Shown here: positions 32,610 through 36,169 of the stretch, in pieces | Position numbering within the stretch: the stretch's first letter is position 1 | Layout: the number at the start of each line of letters is the position of its first letter | NCBI GenBank assembly: GCA_913055615.1 | Contig: CAJXKK010000025.1 | Location: forward strand, 1-36,169 | Length of the DNA: 36,169 nt | Origin: an uncultured Ectothiorhodospiraceae bacterium | GTDB taxonomy: Bacteria > Pseudomonadota > Gammaproteobacteria > XJ16 > Halofilaceae | Direction of reading: 5' to 3' | Translations under genes and position numbers: made by a program | Notes under the pieces: model-generated | What the model was told of the DNA's origin: nothing | Seen by the model: only the letters and a program-made list of their open reading frames with translations | The model's database searches: none

Positions 32610-32909
32610 CGATCGGACTCCCTGGTGCATGCGGCCATTCTTCCACGGGCCGTGGCTAATACTCCATGGCAGCTTAGTCAATCCGTGCCAGTGGCACCCG
32701 TGTCACTACGGTGCGGCAATGATCTTATGGGACTGCTACGCTGAGCCCCTTGTGAAAACCCGGAATGCCGGAACAGCATAGCCGGGATGGTCGCACTCGG
32801 GCCGATCGATCGCCTGCCGCGACCGATCCCACTGCTCCCGTTCCGTGTTGCGCATGCACAAACCGTTCAGCGCGATACCCAAGTCAGATCCTCTGGAGGA
32901 GATACCGTG
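32610..32909. other. Divergent intergenic region with a 13-bp palindrome
   Basis: This is non-coding between corA-type (minus) and copD-like (plus) genes. It holds a perfect palindrome GTGCCAGTGGCAC (32685-32697), a possible operator, and a loose inverted pair CCCGG...CCGGG at about 32760-32784. On the minus strand, TTGACT (32681-32676) could be a -35 for the corA-type gene. I see no other gene here. Confidence 0.4.
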
Positions 32910-33380
32910 ATGACTCTGCTTCCCTTCGCACTCGCACTGCACGCGCTGGCGGCGGTGGTATGGGTTGGCGGCATGGCCTTCGCGTACTGGTTCGTGCGCC
33001 CGGTAGCCGCCGAGGCGCTTGAGGCGCCCGCGCGGCTGGCGCTGTGGTCCGGGGTATTCGCGCGCTTCTTCCCGGTCGTGTGGATCAGCATCGCAGTACT
33101 GCTGGCGAGCGGTTACTACATGGTCCTCGGCCCGCTCGGCGGATTCGCCGCCGTCGGCCTGCATATCCACGCCATGCACGGTCTGGCGCTGCTGATGACG
33201 GCCCTGTTCCTGCACCTGTTCTTCGCGCCCTGGCGCCGCTTCCGCCACGCCGTCACGCGCATGGAAAACGACCAGGCCGCCACCGAACTGAGCCGCATCC
33301 GGTGGCTGGTCGCGGCCAACCTCACACTCGGCATCCTCGTCGTCCTGGTCGCGACCGCCGGCCGCTATTGGCCCGCATGA
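32910..33380 (+). CDS. CopD-like four-helix membrane protein
   Basis: This 156-residue inner-membrane protein resembles CopD-family integral membrane proteins. It has four helices: 5-29 (ALALHALAAVVWVGGMAFAYWFV), 46-72, 80-105 (HIHAMHGLALLMTALFLHLFF) and 130-150. His residues in helices 1 and 3 (HALAAVVWVGG, HIHAMHG) are typical and could bind haem or copper. No copper-resistance partner genes are nearby, so a copper role is unproven. GGAGGA lies 6 bases before an in-frame GTG (32907) and 9 before this ATG; either start adds or removes one residue. The stop TGA abuts a possible minus-strand stop (TGATCA). Confidence 0.8.
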   Translation: MTLLPFALALHALAAVVWVGGMAFAYWFVRPVAAEALEAPARLALWSGVFARFFPVVWISIAVLLASGYYMVLGPLGGFAAVGLHIHAMHGLALLMTALFLHLFFAPWRRFRHAVTRMENDQAATELSRIRWLVAANLTLGILVVLVATAGRYWPA

Positions 33381-33566
33381 TCACAACGCCCCACCAACGC
33401 GCTCGCGCACAACGACCGTAGGCGCGTGTTCGATCGGCTCCAGATCCGGGTTCGGGCTGATCCGCTGGGCGAACCGCATGATCTCGTAACTGGACCGCTG
33501 GCTCTTGTTGAGCGTAACCCGCGACGATAGCAGCGATGCGGCCGCTGCCGAACGGGTCGACTGGAC
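33381..33566 (-). CDS. Possible short coding remnant downstream of pcm
   Basis: After the pcm stop, one minus-strand frame stays open with strongly GC-biased third positions and reads like protein (RVTLNKSQRSSYEIMRFAQR, then ISPNPDLEPIEHAPTVVVRERV) to a TGA at 33383-33381. That stop directly abuts the opposing copD-like stop. There is no ATG, GTG or TTG at a sensible place except an internal ATG giving 31 residues. It could be the tail of a decayed gene or a tiny peptide; I recognise no family. Confidence 0.25.
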   Translation of the reverse strand, partial: VQSTRSAAAASLLSSRVTLNKSQRSSYEIMRFAQRISPNPDLEPIEHAPTVVVRERVGGAL

Positions 33567-33568
33567 GC

Positions 33569-34219
33569 TCAGTGGCCCTCCAGCGGCACGAATGCAACCG
33601 GGAGCAGGGCCTCTCGTTCGACCTGCCCGTCCGGGGACTTTGTGATCCGCAGCAGGTCCTGACCCATGCGCCCCGTCCCGACCGGGATCACCATAGTTCC
33701 ACCGGGCGCGAGCTGGTCGACCAGTGCCGGCGGGACATCGGTGGACCCGGCGGTGACGATGACGCCATCGAAGGGGGCCGCCTCGGGCCAGCCCTCGCGG
33801 CCGTTGCCCGTGCGCAGCTGGATGTTGTCGTAGCCGAGACGCGTGAGCGTCGCCTCGGCCTGGCGCGCGAGCTCGGGCAGGTATTCGATCGAATAGACGG
33901 CGGTCACCAGCTCGGCGAGCACGGCCGCCTGGTAACCGCAGCCCGTACCGACCTCGAGGATCCGGTCATCGGGCGCGGGAGACAGCAGGTCGGTCATCAG
34001 GGCGACGATGAAGGGCTGGGAGATGGTCTGGCCGCCCCCGATGGGCAGCGGGCGATCATCGTACGCCCGATCCGCCAGGTCATCGGGCACGAATGCATCG
34101 CGCGGCAGGGTTCTCAGGGCCTCGAGCACACGCTGATCCAGGCGGACGCGGCCGGTTTGCCGGCCAGTGGTCCGCGCCTCCGCCACGATCGTCTCGATCA
34201 TCCGCTCACTTGGATCCAT
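33569..34219 (-). CDS. pcm: Protein-L-isoaspartate O-methyltransferase
   Basis: This 216-residue enzyme uses S-adenosylmethionine to methylate isoaspartyl residues in aged proteins, starting their repair, mainly in the cytoplasm. Motifs: FVPDDLADRAYDDRPLPIGGGQTISQPFIVALMTDLL (about 43-79) is the substrate/cap region, ILEVGTGCGYQAAVLAEL (86-103) the SAM-binding loop, YSIEYLPELARQAEATL the acidic loop, and FDGVIVTAGSTDVPPALVDQLAPGGTMVIPVG the post-motif region, ending LLPVAFVPLEGH. The ATG at 34219 has GGAGTGCCACTCG upstream. With iadA, this is a second isoaspartyl-related enzyme in the window, but the two are not linked. Confidence 0.95.
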   Translation of the reverse strand: MDPSERMIETIVAEARTTGRQTGRVRLDQRVLEALRTLPRDAFVPDDLADRAYDDRPLPIGGGQTISQPFIVALMTDLLSPAPDDRILEVGTGCGYQAAVLAELVTAVYSIEYLPELARQAEATLTRLGYDNIQLRTGNGREGWPEAAPFDGVIVTAGSTDVPPALVDQLAPGGTMVIPVGTGRMGQDLLRITKSPDGQVEREALLPVAFVPLEGH

Positions 34220-34521
34220 CGAGTGGCACTCCGGATCGCGGCCATAAGCAGGTCGGCCGACGACCGCGATCGTCTGCATGCGTACCCGGGATGATAGCGC
34301 GCCACCCGTGCGCGTGCAGACCACTGCGGAACTACCGATGCCCCCGGCTGTCGCAGCATTCCGCAATCGGGCAATACCCGACCCTTTCGCACCGACGGCC
34401 GAGTGCCACCTCCCGGGCGGCGGAGGTCCGGTCTTGTGCCCATTGCCTGTGGTGCTCCCGGGCGCGTGGTCCGGGACCGCCCACACAAGCGATTCCCGTA
34501 ATACGGACCGGGGAAACGACA
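34220..34521. other. Divergent intergenic region, pcm / methyltransferase
   Basis: This is 302 bases with no supported gene. A TAATAC near 34499 could be a -10 for the rightward gene, but no -35 fits. I see no repeat or hairpin of note. Confidence 0.35.
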
Positions 34522-35406
34522 ATGCAGGTGCAGACCCGCTTCGATCAGACCCACTTCGCGCCGGATCCACGCGAGTTCTATCGCGTCATGCACGGCCTGG
34601 AGTATCGCAACGCGGCCTGGAGCGTTCCGGTTTTCGCGGCCGCATGGGCCGAGGTGACCCGCCTTCGCGGGCTGGACAGGGCCGGGCTGGTCGACATCGC
34701 CGCCGGCTACGGCGTCGTTTCCGCGCTGTTGCGCCACGACATCGAGCTGCAGGGACTGCTCGAGCGCTACGTCCAGCGGCCGATCGAAGACGCCTCCGCG
34801 GAAGAGGTGCTCACCCTCGACCGGTCATGGTTCCAGAGTCGCGCAACGCACAACCCGTCGATCCGCACGATCGCACTGGATATCTCGCGCGAGGCCCTGG
34901 CGTACGGCCGCGCGGTCGGCCTGTTCGACGAAGCCTTTGCCGAGGACCTCGGCAACGCGCCTCCTTCCCGCGGGCTGCGTGACAGCCTCCAGGACTGCGC
35001 CCTGATGGTCGAGGCCGGCTCGGTCGCGCATATGGAACCGCGGATCCTCCGTGAGCTGCTCGATGCGGCCGGCGACCCGAAGCCATGGGTGCTGACGGCC
35101 CCCGTGCGCGGGAATCACCGACCGGCCGCGTTGCAGGTCATGCGCGATGCCGGGCTCGTCGTCGAGCAGATACCGATCAGACCTTTCCCTATCCGCCGGT
35201 TCGTCGACCGCGCGGAACAGACCCGAGCCTGCCAGGAGATCCGCCGCCAGGGCCTTGATCCCGACGGCGTGGAGACCTCGGGCTGCTACCACGGCTGCCT
35301 CTTCCTCGCCCGCCCCGAACAGGAAACACAACGGCCGGCTGTTGAGCTGCTGCGTCGGGCACACGGTGATGCGGGTGTCGACAGAAGGCGGGAGATCACG
35401 CCATGA
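34522..35406 (+). CDS. Class I SAM methyltransferase-like protein
   Basis: This 294-residue cytoplasmic protein has a Rossmann-like N-terminal region: GLVDIAAGYGVVSALLRHDIE (about 54-74) is a probable SAM-binding loop, and IRTIALDISREALAYGRAVGLFDEAFAEDLG (about 114-144) a second methyltransferase motif with the acidic residue that holds the ribose. CALMVEAGSVAHMEPRILRELL (about 157-178) and the aromatic-poor C terminus do not fit a named subfamily. The substrate is unknown. The ATG at 34522 follows GGGGAAACGACA; the long upstream extension is not coding-like. Its stop overlaps the glycosyltransferase start by 4 bases (ATGA), so the pair probably acts in one pathway, for example methylating or glycosylating a small molecule or lipid. 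Confidence 0.7.
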   Translation: MQVQTRFDQTHFAPDPREFYRVMHGLEYRNAAWSVPVFAAAWAEVTRLRGLDRAGLVDIAAGYGVVSALLRHDIELQGLLERYVQRPIEDASAEEVLTLDRSWFQSRATHNPSIRTIALDISREALAYGRAVGLFDEAFAEDLGNAPPSRGLRDSLQDCALMVEAGSVAHMEPRILRELLDAAGDPKPWVLTAPVRGNHRPAALQVMRDAGLVVEQIPIRPFPIRRFVDRAEQTRACQEIRRQGLDPDGVETSGCYHGCLFLARPEQETQRPAVELLRRAHGDAGVDRRREITP

Positions 35407-36169
35407 GAGCGCCGTTCAGCGTCCTGCTCCCCGTTCGCAACGAGGCGGCGACGGTCGGCGCGATCGTCGAGAGGCTCCGGCACGCGCCAGGCGTCGCCGA
35501 AGTGCTGGTCGTCGACAACGATTCAACGGACGCCAGCGCAGAGATCGCGCGCCGTTCAGGCGCGCGGGTCGTGCATGAGGCGCAGCCCGGCCTGGGCGCA
35601 GTGGTCCGCACCGGCCTGCGCGAAGCCGCTCACGACACGGTGATCAAGGTCGACGCCGACCTGACCGCGTTCGAGGAGGATCTTGTTGAGCGCCTGAGCG
35701 CCGGGGTGACGGCCCCCGATGTGCGCCTGGTCAAGGGCAGCTGGGTCGACCCGAATGACGCCATGCCGATGACCCGGCGCCTGATCCAGCCGGCGCTGCG
35801 CCAGCTGTTCCCGGCACTGGCCGGACTCACCGCCCCGAACTCAGGCATCTACATGGTCGATCGCAGGGTCCTCGCGATGGATGACCTGCCCGATTTCTAC
35901 GCCGTCGACATCGACGTCATGCTGCGGGTGCACACCGGCGGCTGGTTGGTGCGCGAGGTCGATATCGGCACCCTGCGCAACAATCCCCGTGATTCGGGTC
36001 ACTACTCGGCCATGGCCGACACGATCTTCGGCCTGTTCCTCGATCGTGCGCGCCAGGAACCGATGCGGCTGCTGGTGGCGATCGCGCCGGGCAGCGAGTC
36101 GATTGTCGGTGGCTGTTTCGGGACGCTTTGCGGGCATCTGGGTGTCGGTGGATGCGCGTTGATCTGCAT
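35403..36169 (+). CDS. Family 2 glycosyltransferase, C-terminal part with degenerate PIG-L-like start (runs off right edge)
   Basis: At least 255 residues. The GT2/GT-A core starts MRAPFSVLLPVRNEAATVGAIVERL (1-25), with VLVVDNDSTDASAEIARRSGA (35-55), GLGAVVRTGLREA, and VIKVDADLTAFEEDL (metal-binding DxD-type DAD). GLTAPNSGIYMVDRRVL and YAVDIDVMLRVH follow. From about residue 220, RLLVAIAPGSESIVGGCFGTL looks like the first strand and loop of PIG-L/LmbE deacetylases, but the zinc motif HPDDE is replaced by PGSES. The protein continues beyond base 36169. The acceptor is unknown. The ATG overlaps the upstream methyltransferase stop, indicating translational coupling. Confidence 0.78.
   Translation, partial: MRAPFSVLLPVRNEAATVGAIVERLRHAPGVAEVLVVDNDSTDASAEIARRSGARVVHEAQPGLGAVVRTGLREAAHDTVIKVDADLTAFEEDLVERLSAGVTAPDVRLVKGSWVDPNDAMPMTRRLIQPALRQLFPALAGLTAPNSGIYMVDRRVLAMDDLPDFYAVDIDVMLRVHTGGWLVREVDIGTLRNNPRDSGHYSAMADTIFGLFLDRARQEPMRLLVAIAPGSESIVGGCFGTLCGHLGVGGCALIC

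Overview
The window is about 36 kb of GC-rich DNA, densely packed with genes on both strands. It has no rRNA, tRNA, CRISPR array, transposase or phage gene that I can recognise. An E. coli-like dcm-vsr pair, a YbiO-like MscS channel, a DUF5062 protein, ArfB, bacterioferritin, and REP and other palindromic repeats of proteobacterial type point to a GC-rich gammaproteobacterium. The AGCS-type cation symporter and the overall gene set would fit an Ectothiorhodospiraceae-like or related halophilic or alkaliphilic lineage, but that placement is inference.

Layout, left edge to 11.7 kb: the N-terminal part of trmFO (minus, running off the left edge); a 3'-terminal remnant of a copper nitrite reductase (nirK/aniA type); a 166-bp palindromic MITE-like element; a two-domain lysozyme-inhibitor-like lipoprotein; a DUF2062 membrane protein; a large PAS-PAS-PAS-GAF-GGDEF-EAL protein with both c-di-GMP catalytic signatures; a minus-strand pair (DUF3617, MipA/OmpV); a QEGLA-motif metalloprotease-like protein; an unrecognised coiled-coil protein; and a small YdcH-like protein.

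11.8 to 18.4 kb: bacterioferritin, then a cyanophycin block. cphB (cyanophycinase) overlaps cphA (cyanophycin synthetase) by 4 bases. A REP pair follows, then an isoaspartyl dipeptidase (iadA) and an alpha/beta hydrolase. Together they can make the Asp/Arg storage polymer, cut it to beta-Asp-Arg dipeptides and split those to free amino acids.

18.4 to 20.7 kb: a composite inverted-repeat region, then dcm and vsr overlapping by 4 bases. A perfect 15-bp palindrome (CGGACATAATGTCCG) lies over the candidate -10 box of dcm. It resembles the operator by which the related methyltransferase M.SsoII represses its own gene through its N-terminal HTH domain, and this Dcm also has an N-terminal HTH.

20.7 kb to the right edge: an MscS-family channel, DUF5062, arfB, a secreted glycerophosphodiesterase, a YdcZ-type transporter, an AGCS symporter, a CPBP membrane protease, a PAS-PAS-GGDEF cyclase, a DUF4168 exported protein, an exported BFN(DUF151)-PDZ fusion followed by a putative lipoprotein, a CorA-type channel, a CopD-like membrane protein, protein-L-isoaspartate methyltransferase, and an overlapping methyltransferase-like / family 2 glycosyltransferase pair. 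The last gene runs off the right edge into what looks like a degenerate PIG-L/LmbE domain.

The leads I rate highest are the Dcm autorepression operator, the exported BFN-PDZ protein, the nested palindromic repeats upstream of dcm, the MITE beside the broken nirK, and the GT2/degenerate PIG-L fusion.
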